Assembly: GCA_032718475.1 (NCBI GenBank)
Contig: JAUCBJ010004530.1
Coordinates: 1 to 28,390, forward strand
Source: Nemertoderma westbladi
Lineage: Eukaryota > Xenacoelomorpha > Nemertodermatida > Nemertodermatidae
Reading direction: 5' to 3'
Length of the DNA stretch: 28,390 nt
Positions 17,936 through 27,736 of the stretch are shown here, piece after piece (the stretch's first letter is position 1; each line of letters begins with the position of its first letter). The position numbers and the translations under genes are program-made. The notes beneath the pieces are model-generated. The model worked only from the letters and a program-made list of their open reading frames with translations, searched no databases and had not been told where the DNA came from.

Positions 17936-18520
17936 CAAGGATTTGGATTTGATTTTATAACCAAGGTAATGGGGCATAGTTTCCTTGAGGGATTCATTGG
18001 AGGGGAGGAGAATGAGAGGGTTTATGTTCAAACTAAGGGGTGCAGTGAATTGCATCTGTTGATCGCCTCACCAGTGTAGCACACACACAACCGGAGGCAG
18101 CATTTGCTGCACTAGTAAAGTCCTCCCAGTGTGAGTGGGGGTAAATTCAGCGTGTCACCAGGATGCTCGGTGGATTTTTGTCCCCTTGAACAGGCCATTG
18201 CAGAGAGATTCCTACAAGCTGTAACCAACTCTCCGGTTAGCAGCCAAGATCGCGAACTCTACTCACTCCCAGCATGGTTGGGTGGACTCGGGATTCCAAC
18301 TCTGGAGACAACGTCTACTCTTTCAGCAAAGACATCACTGGCAGGCACTTCAGTAGTGCAAGAAGCCATCTTAGGTACACGCGAGAATAGCACCAGCGAC
18401 CACCAGATAGCCCTAAAGATAGCCCAATCAGAGCATCGATTAACCCAACAGAGTGCAGACACAGATCGCTATGACCAGCTGATGACCTCACTAGTTCTAG
18501 TTAATTCTAGTTTAGTTTAA
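17936..18520 (+). pseudogene. Relic of the restriction-like-endonuclease retroelement lineage (RT C-terminal part)
   Basis: Three successive plus-strand frames match the protein encoded at 24394-27736. Frame 1 (17936-18079) reads VMGHSFLEGFIGG against VVTGHRFLGGFLGG. Frame 2 (about 18080-18145) reads QPEAAFAALVKSSQCEW against QPQAAFAAMACSLQREW. Frame 3 (18131-18520) reads PLEQAIAERFLQAV and ELYSLPAWLGGLGI against ILEEAIAQRFLPAL and RLFSLSPRIGGMGL. The order and spacing are the same. The fragment covers the region just after the reverse transcriptase active site and lacks both catalytic RT motifs and the endonuclease. It is divergent from the right-hand copy, so it is another family member or an old copy. 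Confidence 0.75.
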
Positions 18521-19187
18521 TTTCCATTATCAAATATGAATTATTGCATATGTGCACAATACAATTAATAATTAACACATTTTTGTTTAAAATGGTAGGT
18601 TGCGGCAGATAGCTAAAGAAGCTAGTATTTGCCGCGAACCTGTGTTGAAGTACCAAGGGGGGGGGGGGGGGGGGGGGGGGTGAGTGGCCCAGAACCCGAG
18701 TTTATTGTAAGCCAATCCTCAATCAGAACAGTGCTACTAAGCGTTTTCAGTCTCTGAGAGTAAGGATTTTTTAATTTTTGATGCAAATTGTTTGTTACTT
18801 TTATAACTTTCAAATAAATACAAAAAACAAAACAAAACATAAAAAAAATAAAAACAAAACACCTAAATTGTTCCAATTAAGTGGGCCCTGGTATCGGATA
18901 GATTGCTTAGCGCCCATTAGTCTAACACATAATAAATGAATAAGGATAAATAAATAATTGTTTGTGGCAGAACGGGTTGAGTATGGCTGTACAGCTGATG
19001 TTTTCTTGAAAAGGTCGTAAATTTCAAGGGAATATATATAATTATTATTACAGTATGAATGTCATACATAAATTTATTAATTTCAAGTTTATATAATGGA
19101 TCTACCGGAAGTATATTAAGGTTTCTATATAATTGGAATGAAGATGTGATGTAGTGACTATGAGTATATAATGTCTTAGAAGTTAAT
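18521..19187. other. AT-rich stretch with poly-G tract, no gene seen
   Basis: It contains the 24-G run at 18657-18680, a GCGGCA/TGCCGC stem at 18601-18634, and long A- and T-rich runs. It may include the 3' untranslated region of the minus-strand LINE relic that starts at 19188. Confidence 0.35.
18657..18680 (+). repeat. Homopolymer run of 24 G
   Basis: Twenty-four consecutive G on the plus strand. Such a run can form a G-quadruplex and is a common place for length errors in assemblies. Confidence 0.95.
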
Positions 19188-19500
19188 TTATTTCAATACG
19201 CAAAGGATTTGAAACGGAATTATATGTACTATGTATATAATGATACCATACTGAATATAAGGTTGTATTAAAGAATAATACAAAATTCTTAAAATAATCA
19301 GAGGAAAAATGAAACGCAATTTGAAAAAAATACGGCAGGTCCTACAAATTTTTTTAATAATGTAAGCAACATGGGATTTCCAATTTAACTTGTTATCGAT
19401 TAGCAGCCCCAGATATTTCGTAGTATTATTTATTTTTAGTGCTGAATTTCTCAATTTAACTTTTGGAAGTGTATCGAAATTAATAATTTTGTTGTGTTGG
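19188..19500 (-). pseudogene. CR1/L2-like LINE, reverse transcriptase C-terminal relic
   Basis: The minus-strand frame reads KYLGLLIDNKLNWKSHVAYI, then ILRILYYSLIQPYIQYG. This is the 'KYLGv.iD..L.W..Hi' and 'l...YySL..PyLqYGi' signature found after the active site in CR1, L2 and Jockey-like LINEs. It extends upstream to about 19500 as NKIINFDTLPKV. No active-site region is present on this strand. It may be the 3' part of the same element whose endonuclease lies at 22295-23436, which has the same strand and LINE style; the gap is filled by a plus-strand LINE. Confidence 0.7.
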
Positions 19501-19677
19501 CCTTCTCAAATATTTTCTGTATAATTTGTTTTTAACTGTGGAAGATTTTAATAAGGATGTCGTTAACCAGGCTTTCTTAGCCAGAAAGTCAGTCAGGACA
19601 GGTCCCCAGATCCTGCTACCACTATGGCAGTAATGTGGTATACTACCTGTAGCTATCAGCCTAGTAGGGCAGGCCCG

Positions 19678-19790
19678 ATAGGCGCCAGTAGCCTATTCAT
19701 TATTTAGTTGATCAAGAGTTTGTGGTTTTAGCAGTTTTAGTGGTTTTAGCCCCATCAACTAAATAAGTCATTGAGGGCTATAGCGCCTAG
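19678..19790. repeat. Imperfect inverted repeat with 13-bp perfect core
   Basis: TTATTTAGTTGAT (19700-19712) is the exact reverse complement of 19754-19766. Weaker complementarity extends outward through TAGGCGCC and GGGCTATAGCGCCTA for about 37 bp per arm. The 41-bp spacer contains repeated GTTTTAG words. It lies just left of the plus-strand LINE relic and could be its 5' structure or a small foldback element. Confidence 0.7.
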
Positions 19791-19939
19791 GGCACCATTG
19801 AAGGCAAAGGCTTGATACGCATCTACAATAGATATGATACACGCCCCGCTCTGTCTATACTGGATACCTAACCCAGGAGGTACACTTGGTTCAAGGTGTA
19901 ACAAAAGGACCCCTACAGTCGGCAGCAGGGCTGTAGGCC

Positions 19940-22294
19940 TTGGATAGGCCGAAGGTAATCAACCAATGGCTAGACATGCTGACAAGTTCGGTGGAAGGTA
20001 ATCAACCAATGGCGACCTACTGCAAAGACGCTTGCAGGAGTTGCGACCACAAGCGGTTTACTCTCGCAACTGAAAGATATGAGTATGAGAACCCTCCAGG
20101 AGAAATACCGGTTCAGTCGATGCCCGGGTCAACAAGGACCGCGTCCCTCAGTGGCCTCACAGCCAGAACAATCTGTCCAGTTTATGAAGATCTGACTGGA
20201 TTTATAAAGGACATTCCGAAACACAATGTTAAAGTCATTGCTGGTGACCTGAAGGCGCAAATTGGCCCAGAAGACATCAAGGGTTACACCTATAACACTA
20301 GTTCTAACAGAAATGGGTACTTACTTTTAGACCTAATGGAAGAATGTGAATTGATACCAACAAACAACACATTCGAAAAGAGTAATTGGAAGCTATGGGC
20401 CTTTCAATACCTTAATGAAACCAAAGCACAACTGGTTTACATCTTTATAAACAAAAAGTGGAGAAACCACATGATTAACTGCGAGGCATACAGGTCGTTC
20501 AACCTAATTGGTTTGGACTGCAGAGATCAGACTCAGTTTGAGAGCAGGAAAACCCAGGACAAGCAAGCAAATCAACTATTACTGGGAGAAACTCAGATCT
20601 AACAATGCAGTAAAGGATGCTTACACAGTAGAAGTTCAAACCCTCTTTGAAGCACTTCAGTCAATGGATGAAGACCAGTCCACCGATTCAATATACCAGA
20701 ATATCATAACAGCCCACAAAGAATCAGCTAAGAGAGGCATATCCCCCAGAACCCAAACGAAAACAGTATGTGCCATGGCAAAACTCTGAGGTTACTTGTA
20801 AGAGAGAAGATCTTAAGATTGCCTACAAAGTAAAAACTGAACATCCAACAAACAAAAACATTAACTAGGTTGAGAAAGCTAAGGACGATCTTAAATTGGC
20901 CTACTACATCAGCCAGGAAAAGTACATACAGGATAAAATTGAAGCAATTACAACTGCTCACATACAGCAACAATCAAGACTTACCTGGCAAACTGTAAAT
21001 GAGGTATCTGGTCGGAAAAGTTGTGCAAAGGGGCGCCTCAAAGCCAATAGTCCTGAAGAACGTGTTGGGAAGTGGAAAAATCACTTCAGCAACTTGCTTG
21101 GGCAGCCACCAAACATCGAGGTCAACCCTACAAGGAAAATATATGACAAGACACCACCTATAGAAAAAGGGGACTTCACACCTGCCGAACTCTGCCGAAG
21201 CATTAAAAGCATGTCCAATACTAAAGCGAGTGGATTAGATGAAATCCCAGCAGAGGTATGGAGAAAAGGAGTGCTAAACAGACCATTATTGAATGTTTGC
21301 AACCGGATGTTAAAAGGGGAAAAGCCACCACCAATTTGGACTAAAGGTCAACTAAAGTCTCTCCCCAAGAAAGGAGACCTCGGTATACCAACAAACTATC
21401 GTGGGATCTGTCTGCTTGTGGTAGCTGCCAAAATATACAATAAAATGATTCTATATAGGATTAGGCCTCACATAGAGAAACTACTGCATAGAGCCAAAAC
21501 GGATTTCGACCAAGTAGATCAACAATAGCTCAGACAGATACTTGCACTAAGGAGACTGATTGAAGGAATTAAGTCCAAGAATCTCCCTACAGTCATGACT
21601 TTTGTGGACTTCAAGAAGGCATTCGACTCCATCCATAGAGGCAAAATGTTTGAAATCCTAAGAGCTTAGGAATACCAGAAGTAATTGTTGATGGCATTGG
21701 ATTGTTATATTTTGACACAGAAGCGCAGGTACACTCACCAGATGGTGAAACTGACTTTTGCTCAATCCGGGCTGGCGTACTGCAAGGTGACACATTAGCA
21801 CCATTACTATTTTTAATTGTGCTGGATTACGCAATAAGAATGGCCACAAAAGGTGAAGATCTGGGATTCACACTTCAAGAACGCAGAAGTAATAGATATC
21901 CGGCAACTACAGTCACAGACACCGACTTCGCGGATGACATTGCCCTGCTCTCTAATACGCTAGCAGATGCACAGCTCCTACTAAATAACGTGGAGAGGGC
22001 TGCTAAGGAGGTTGGATTGCATATAAATGCTACCAAGACCGAATTCATGACTTTTAATGTTGATGGAAACTTGACAACCATTGATAATTATCAACTAAGG
22101 AAGGTCGATGACTTCCAGTACCTTGGATCATGGATAGAGAGTAGCAAAAAGGACATAGAAGTTAGGAAAGCAAAGGCTTGGGTAGCTCTATCAAAAATGG
22201 ATAGGATCTGGAAATCAGATATCTCCAGGCACCTGAAGACTAAGTGAAAAGTGTATTTTTATATGGGGGTAAGACCTGGACAGTGGACACTGAC
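19940..22294 (+). pseudogene. Decayed RTE-like LINE (endonuclease and reverse transcriptase)
   Basis: This is a plus-strand relic of an APE-type LINE related to, but clearly different from, the intact element at 13884-17411. The endonuclease remnant (20180-20600) reads DLTGFIKDIPKHNVKVIAGD, NRNGYLLLDLMEE and CEAYRSF. The 'GDxN' Asn is Lys (GDLKAQIG), and the SDH motif is degraded. The linker and RT part (20880-22247) shows SGLDEIPAEVWRKG, SLPKKGD, YRGICLLVVAAKIYNKMIL, a stop at 21526, FVDFKKAFDSIH, a stop near 21667, GVLQGDTLAPLLFLIVLDY and DTDFADDIALL. A last shifted piece reads SVFLYGGKTWTVDTD up to about 22294, where the sequence switches abruptly to a minus-strand LINE. The beginning of the endonuclease is scrambled and includes a 43-bp duplication. 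It is non-functional. Confidence 0.85.
19951..20013 (+). repeat. 20-bp direct repeat with 43-bp period
   Basis: GAAGGTAATCAACCAATGGC occurs at 19951-19970 and again at 19994-20013. This is a local tandem duplication within the damaged 5' part of the RTE-like relic. Confidence 0.85.
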
Positions 22295-23436
22295 TAACTG
22301 ACACACTATCATCATAAAATGTAATATATTTTTCATCATCAGGTAATGAATTACAATTATAAGACCAATTAGCAGGTAGGGTGCAATCAGCATAAAATAA
22401 ATTGGGATCAAATTTACTAAAGTCAAATACTTTTTTCTCAGGCTATCAGGGGTATTGAAGAATGTATTATAATTGTTAAGGACAATAAACGTTGGTAAAT
22501 GATCAGTTGTTCCAACCTGGGCAGAAAGTACCCCAGAATAACATATTGTTGAAGTAATATTAGTGCATATATGGTCGATGATAGTCTTCGAATGATCTGT
22601 TATTCTCGTTGGGACAGAAATTGTTTGTTTGAACCCGTTTGAGGAAAGCATTTGAGTATAATTGAAGGAATTTAAATTCGATTTTTTTAAATCAATATTA
22701 AAATCACCACATATTAAAATATCAGAATTATGTTTGTTTAGTTTGGTCAAGCAATTCATTAAATTGTGTTGTACTGACGAAATCGGGTCGATAAACACAA
22801 ACAATGATTAGTTTCTTATTAGACTTACGATGTATTTGAATCCAACTGTTTTCAATTTGAGGCATTTTTAAATCATCGCGTTGCTCGAATTTACATGAGT
22901 TATTTACATAGATGGCTGTACCACCGCGATCGAGTTTACCATAAGATCTAAAATCGAAAATCGGTTTATGGTATCCATCTAAATCATACAAATTTGAGCA
23001 ATCATCATTTTTGGTTAAGAAAGTTTCGGTAAGAGTTACAATATCAATTTTTTTATTGAGGCTTTCAAGGAAGATACATACATCTGTGAAATTCATTCGA
23101 ATACTTCTACAATTTACACTTAGTAATGCTAAGGATGTCATCATTTTGGAAAGTATAGTTGAAATTTTCTTCAGAAAAATATTCTCCAATATTTAAATAA
23201 TCGGTGGTGTTAAAATCGGGGTCTATTTCATTGAAAATATTATTAAATTCTGAAGTGTTAGCAGCCCTGATATTATCATCGTTTATGAGATTTGAAATAT
23301 GTCATCATCATCGTCACTTACGTTATAAAATGGCAAAATGTCAACCAAACAATGATTACAGAATATATTAATGTTCTTCCACCCCCAGTCTTTTTTTTCA
23401 TCATATTCTTCTTTAATGTATTTACCGATGTAAAAT
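22295..23436 (-). pseudogene. CR1/L2-like LINE, zinc finger and endonuclease relic
   Basis: On the minus strand the segment reads IGKYIKEEYDEKKDWGW and FCNHCLVDILPFYNV, followed by an Asp run: the tail of a PHD-like zinc finger. An Asn/Asp-rich linker follows, then the apurinic endonuclease. The endonuclease shows LALLSVNCRSIRMNF, DIVTLTETFLT (catalytic Glu), DRGGTAIYV, VCVYRPD, ILICGDFNIDL, IIDHICTN and GTTDHLPTFI. All endonuclease signatures are visible but lie in different frames, with shifts near 23280, 23150, 22780 and 22430. It stops near 22295 at the junction with the plus-strand LINE. The reverse transcriptase core is absent from the window, and only a C-terminal piece is seen at 19188. 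The family style differs from the RTE-like elements. Confidence 0.8.
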
Positions 23437-23727
23437 GTTATGGTGATTCCGAATCTGAAGTCAGTTTTTTGATAAGATATTTTGTTCTCGAGTTATGGCA
23501 ACTTCTGTAATTTTCACACAAAATTTGAAATTTTTTAATTTTGGTGCAGCACCACATTTGACACCAAAAAAGACCATCAAAGATCCCGTAAATTTGCAAA
23601 TATTTTGCCATTTTCGGAATCAGCGCCGAAAATTAGCCTATAGGTATCAAAACCACAAAAGTCGATTATATTTGAAAAATTTGAAAAATTTTTCACTTTT
23701 GGTGCATGTTTGTAATAAGGATGAAAT
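23437..23727. other. AT-rich repeat-like sequence, no gene seen
   Basis: Low-complexity A/T-rich DNA with words such as TTTGAAAAATTTGAAAAATT and TTTTGGTGCA. It resembles non-coding transposon interior sequence and may belong to the palindromic element at its right, whose arms may continue weakly into it. Confidence 0.35.
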
Positions 23728-24125
23728 AAATGTCATTTTTCTCGATTTGGCTTTTTTTTGGGACACTGTCTCTATCTACTTTTTAACTACTCAACGGATT
23801 TTCGTTCTGTTTCCATAATTATGTAGAGGAATATTCCCCGCAAAAATTGTATTGACAGAATTTTGTAATTTTGTTTTAAAAAAAAGTTATGGCATTTTTT
23901 GTGTAAAAAATCGATAAATTTTGGATTTTTTCGAATTTTCTGTATTTTTTAAACGAAAAATGCTCTTAACTTTTTTTTTAAACAAAATTCAAAATTCTGT
24001 CAGTACAATTTTTGCGGGGAATATTCCTCTACATAATTATGCAAACAGAACGAAAATCCGTTGAGTAGTTAAAAAGTAGATAGAGAAAGTGTCCCAAAAA
24101 TGCCAATGCGAGAAAAATGACATTT
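23728..24125. mobile_element. Palindromic foldback element (about 190-bp arms)
   Basis: The left arm (23728 to about 23915) and right arm (about 23940-24125) are near-perfect reverse complements. Matching blocks include GGACACT, CTATCTACTTTTTAACTACT, CAACGGATTTTCGTTCTGTTT, and ATAATTATGTAGAGGAATAT followed by TCCCCGCAAAAATTGTA. Differences are few and mostly in homopolymer lengths; the centre is an unpaired AT-rich spacer of about 25 bp. It has no coding capacity. It looks like a foldback or MITE-type non-autonomous DNA element. The outer ends are AAATGTCATTTTTCTCG and its complement, and I could not define a TSD confidently. If transcribed, it would form a long hairpin RNA. Confidence 0.85.
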
Positions 24126-24182
24126 AAATTATCATTTCAATTTCATAAATTACATTTATATCCAACAAAATTAATACTGTGA

Positions 24183-24393
24183 TAGTACAAATAGCATCAA
24201 TTAGATAACAGCTCTAAATATTTTATTTAAACTTTATTGTATAAATTAATCACCATAAATCAACAACCAAAAAATTCGAAATTAAATAGCACAACAAAGA
24301 TATTAAGTAAATTACACTAAAACAATTTAAATATTAATATTATTCACGATGTTTGTTAATGAATTAACAAATTACTTGCACCAACACCACCTG
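24183..24393 (-). other. 3' untranslated end of the restriction-like-endonuclease retroelement
   Basis: AT-rich sequence follows the stop codon at 24394. On the minus strand two AATAAA hexamers occur at 24233-24238 and 24222-24227, consistent with a transcript end near 24200. The sharp drop in GC at about 24390 marks the end of the coding part. Confidence 0.5.
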
Positions 24394-27300
24394 TCACACA
24401 AAGCCAACTGGTATCCCAGCGCCGTCGTCCAGCCCGAGCCCGCTACGCCATTTCGTCCGCGACCCTCTAAGGCAATGGGAAGCCCCGCGAACGATAGCCA
24501 CCTGGACCCGGGTACGGACCCACCCCATCACCATGCTGTAGGGTCTCCCCCACGTCCGGTGGAGCTTCTGGGCAATGGTCCTGAGGAGCTTGTCCGCTTG
24601 GGGGGCCAACACTCCGTCGCAGGAGGCGACGTATGGCGAGAAGTCGCCACGCCGCGCCCAGACTGCGTCGGAGTAGAGCCGCTTCTTCTCGTCTTCGGCT
24701 GACTCGAGGACTGACATCGGGGAGCGCCCCGCATAAGACCCGGCGTCAAGGTTAACCAACCTGATGTCGATCAACGCCTGGGTCTGCGGGTTAAACGCCC
24801 CCCGAATGCCCACGTCACACCGAAGACCAGAAGCTCCGTCGACCCCCTGCTGCTCCCGAACGACCGGCTCGCAAGTAACATTGCGGGGCCCGAACGCCGC
24901 CGCCGCCAGGTCGCCCACGACGTCCCGTAGCTCGATTGTGGCGCTGGATGACGAGGCCTCCTTTCTTGCAATTTAACCCGTGGTTAAGATCGAAGGGGGC
25001 CCCGCACCCATCGCACCGGCTCGGAACCGAGGCGAGGGGCCGACCATAGCGGATGGCCACCGCATCCCGGAACTCACGAGGAGAAAGGTCGAGGTGATGC
25101 TCTGCATGGGGGAGACAGGAAATCCAGCCGCTGGTACGGTAGTCAACAGCTCGTTGTACTGTGCGTCGTCGGGTCTGTGACATGTCTTCGATCGCCTCCT
25201 TGAACCCGGTGTCCTCCCGTGCAAGCTGTAGTGTTCGCCCCACTTTGCGAGCCCCCTGAAGACAAGCGAGGTGATCTACCAGGGAGAAGGGTTCAACCCC
25301 GATGATTGCCCGGCTGAGGGACCGAGTTCCGGCCCGGGATGTGTCGTAGGAAGGAGTAGCTTCCACTATAGGGTCCCGTAGGCCCATCCCTCCTATGCGG
25401 GGGGACAAGGAGAACAGCCGGCGTTCGTTAGCGGATATTTCGCCTCCGAGTAGGGCTGGCAGAAAACGCTGGGCTATGGCCTCCTCGAGGATTCGGAATT
25501 CGTCGCTGCAGTTTGGTGTGACCCGCTGAAGGTAGGCCCACTCCCTCTGGAGGGAGCAGGCCATGGCCGCAAACGCAGCCTGCGGCTGTTCGGCTGCCAT
25601 CTCGGACAGCTTGTCTACTGCGTCGACCCATGCAGCTACCTTGGCCCCCACGAACGCCGTCCTGTCAGACACTCCACCCAGGAAACCCCCGAGGAAGCGG
25701 TGGCCAGTAACCACGTTGATGGAGTGGCCCGTGAAGATCCGCTTGGCCTCCTCCATAAAAGCCGGCGCCACTACCAGGTAGCTCTTGGATGGTTCCGGCT
25801 TGTAACCAAGTGCTGGGCCGTTGGCTTTGAGCTGAAGGAACCACTCCAGGACGTCCACGAGTCTCCCAGCACCAGCCGAGTCGTCCGCAAACCAGTTCTG
25901 TCGCGTCTTCGAGGAACGCAGGCATCGGACTAGTGGTAGGGCCCCTGTTGCGTAGAACAGCATGGCGAGCGGGTCCCCCTGTGTGGCTCCCTCCTCGCTG
26001 AATAATATCGCATCTGTTCCTCTCACAACCAATATACTGTATCCTCGGTAACAGTTGAATAAGAACAAGGAACACCTTGGCCATAAACGGCGGGCGTTCC
26101 ACAGCGCTGCCACCCTATTCAGTGAGTTGAATGCGTTGGAGGCGTCTACCAGGAGTACCCCCCAACCATCGTCGGCCCGCTCCTCGAAGATGTCGGCCAT
26201 CGTGTGGACGGCGGCCTCGACTCCCGCGGACGTCCCGGCTGATAGCTGCTCAGCCCCGCAAGTTGTTGTCACGTCGTCGCCAGTAGTCTGCGCCATGGCT
26301 CGTGCCATGATCCGGCGGAGGCATTCGCCAATCCCAATTGGGCGCACTCCAGGGCACTTATCAAGGGCGATGAGCCGGCCAGACATGAGGGCACGTGTGG
26401 ACTCCCACGGGACTACTGAGTTCGCCAGACTGCGAGTGATGCCTGCAATTCCCTCGCGTAGGCGTTCACTGTGGGCCCCGTAACTTAGCAGAAAATCCTG
26501 CCAGCGGGTGGAATCAGAACCGGCAGGTCCCGCCCCGCCGTGGAGGTGGCGGACCGCCGACTCTATATGGGCAGCCGTTATGTCGACGTCAACTCGCACC
26601 GGTAGCTCATCTTCAGGATCCAGTAGAGAACCAACCAGAGGTGCCGCCGCTGAGGGGTGTTTACTTCTGAGCACGTCCAGGACATTGACCTTGTTTCCCC
26701 CAACCTCCACGTCATCGCTGGGGTCTAGTAAGCCTCCAGAATCCCGGCCCGTCACCCACCGTACAGCGCTTCGCACTTTTCCCTCAAGCATAAGGCGCGT
26801 AAACACACGGATCGTGTGTTCCTTCTCGTTGTCCGGCGGCTGACGACTGACCCGATGGCCAGAACCAAACTTCTTAGAGCATCGCTCCGCCTCCTGGAGG
26901 AGGGCCTCCATTTGGCCGCCTCGCCAAAGACCGATTCTTCGGGAGAGGAGACGGCGGATGTCGGCCACCTTAGTTACTTTAGGGTCGCGATGGAGTAGAA
27001 GCGAGTCCGTGAGTAGTAAACGCTCTGAGCGGGCATTTGCCACATTGTGTTGCAACGCAGACTGGAAGGCTATTGCCTCTGAGGCCAGCAGCTCAACAAA
27101 GTCCCGCCCCAATGCACCACCAGGCAGACGGTATTTGGACCCGATCAACTGAGTAGCGCGCCTCCACTGGTGTAGTAAGAGATCCGGGGCGGCTCCCTTT
27201 CCAACCGATGGGGCCCCGTAGGCCCTAGTCATTAAGTCCTGTGGGTCGGGGTTCGTTTGGTTCTCGATCGCTGATGCCCACATACTGCCAAAGGTCGTGG

Positions 27301-27736
27301 TGTCCTGGGCGGCTGCCCCGGCAGTTGGGGCGTCTGTGGGTTTCACTGAGCGACGAGGACAGTCGGGGACAGGGTCTGTGGACGGAATGTGGCCGTCTTG
27401 GTTGATGGTAGACTGGCTGGCGCCGTTGTCTCCGTTTCCTGACTGAGGTACCAACGTTTCGCTTAGTGAGTCAAACGAAAGCTGGCTGTTTGAACCTGTC
27501 CGTTCCATGGTGTCCAACGTCTTGTGCGGGGTGGAAAAGTTTATCGGAATGGGTGGTTGCGACAGCGGCGAAAATGTGTGAATGTTGGAAGTGAACTCGT
27601 TCCTGCATCCTCCGGTGAGAAACTGTGCGCAACTGATACAAGGACGCCGACGTTTGTGGCAACCACACCGCCCTGTTATGCAACTACCATCAGGGGTGGT
27701 GCCACACTGGCAGCAGCGTTGAGGCCCTTGTGACAT
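24394..27736 (-). pseudogene. Retroelement protein: Cys cluster, reverse transcriptase, CCHC knuckle, restriction-like endonuclease; one frameshift
   Basis: This is a nearly intact non-LTR retrotransposon protein. I take ATG 27736 as the start; the frame stays open 19 codons upstream. Residues 8-45 form a Cys-rich cluster (CCQCGTTPDGSC, GRCGCHKRRRPCISC), probably DNA-binding. A linker follows, then the reverse transcriptase: GVRPIGIGECLRRI, LLVDASNAFNS (D531), GATQGDPLAM and NWFADDSAGAG (D617, D618). VVTGHRFLGGFLGG and QREWAYLQRV follow. Near residue 909 is CDGCGAPFDLNHGLNCKKGG, the CCHC motif found in restriction-like-endonuclease LINEs. The reading frame is then lost at about 24939 by one extra base. 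In the next frame (to 24394) are GLRCDVGIRG, ALIDIRLVNLD and SAEDEKKRLY, matching a PD-(D/E)XK nuclease, and GSRTKWRSGLG at the end. There is no apurinic endonuclease. The coding part is GC-rich, unlike its flanks. The clade within this group is not assigned. Confidence 0.85.
24815..27736 (-). CDS. Longest uninterrupted frame of the GC-rich retroelement (Cys cluster, RT, CCHC)
   Basis: This is the open part of the entry above: 973 codons from ATG 27736 to a stop at 24815. The last 40 or so residues (after RHN) are Gly/Arg-rich frameshifted sequence and not part of the native protein. If translated, it would yield a reverse transcriptase without the nuclease that cuts the target. The break lies just after the CCHC motif. 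Confidence 0.7.
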   Translation of the reverse strand: MSQGPQRCCQCGTTPDGSCITGRCGCHKRRRPCISCAQFLTGGCRNEFTSNIHTFSPLSQPPIPINFSTPHKTLDTMERTGSNSQLSFDSLSETLVPQSGNGDNGASQSTINQDGHIPSTDPVPDCPRRSVKPTDAPTAGAAAQDTTTFGSMWASAIENQTNPDPQDLMTRAYGAPSVGKGAAPDLLLHQWRRATQLIGSKYRLPGGALGRDFVELLASEAIAFQSALQHNVANARSERLLLTDSLLLHRDPKVTKVADIRRLLSRRIGLWRGGQMEALLQEAERCSKKFGSGHRVSRQPPDNEKEHTIRVFTRLMLEGKVRSAVRWVTGRDSGGLLDPSDDVEVGGNKVNVLDVLRSKHPSAAAPLVGSLLDPEDELPVRVDVDITAAHIESAVRHLHGGAGPAGSDSTRWQDFLLSYGAHSERLREGIAGITRSLANSVVPWESTRALMSGRLIALDKCPGVRPIGIGECLRRIMARAMAQTTGDDVTTTCGAEQLSAGTSAGVEAAVHTMADIFEERADDGWGVLLVDASNAFNSLNRVAALWNARRLWPRCSLFLFNCYRGYSILVVRGTDAILFSEEGATQGDPLAMLFYATGALPLVRCLRSSKTRQNWFADDSAGAGRLVDVLEWFLQLKANGPALGYKPEPSKSYLVVAPAFMEEAKRIFTGHSINVVTGHRFLGGFLGGVSDRTAFVGAKVAAWVDAVDKLSEMAAEQPQAAFAAMACSLQREWAYLQRVTPNCSDEFRILEEAIAQRFLPALLGGEISANERRLFSLSPRIGGMGLRDPIVEATPSYDTSRAGTRSLSRAIIGVEPFSLVDHLACLQGARKVGRTLQLAREDTGFKEAIEDMSQTRRRTVQRAVDYRTSGWISCLPHAEHHLDLSPREFRDAVAIRYGRPLASVPSRCDGCGAPFDLNHGLNCKKGGLVIQRHNRATGRRGRPGGGGVRAPQCYLRAGRSGAAGGRRSFWSSV

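Noticed and set aside
18622-18876. Minus-strand frame with a Pro run
   Set aside because: The Pro run is just the translated poly-G tract, and the rest is AT-rich low-complexity sequence.
26055-26483. 142-codon and other long plus-strand frames within 24349-27733
   Set aside because: Antisense shadows of the GC-rich retroelement; high GC removes stop codons on both strands.
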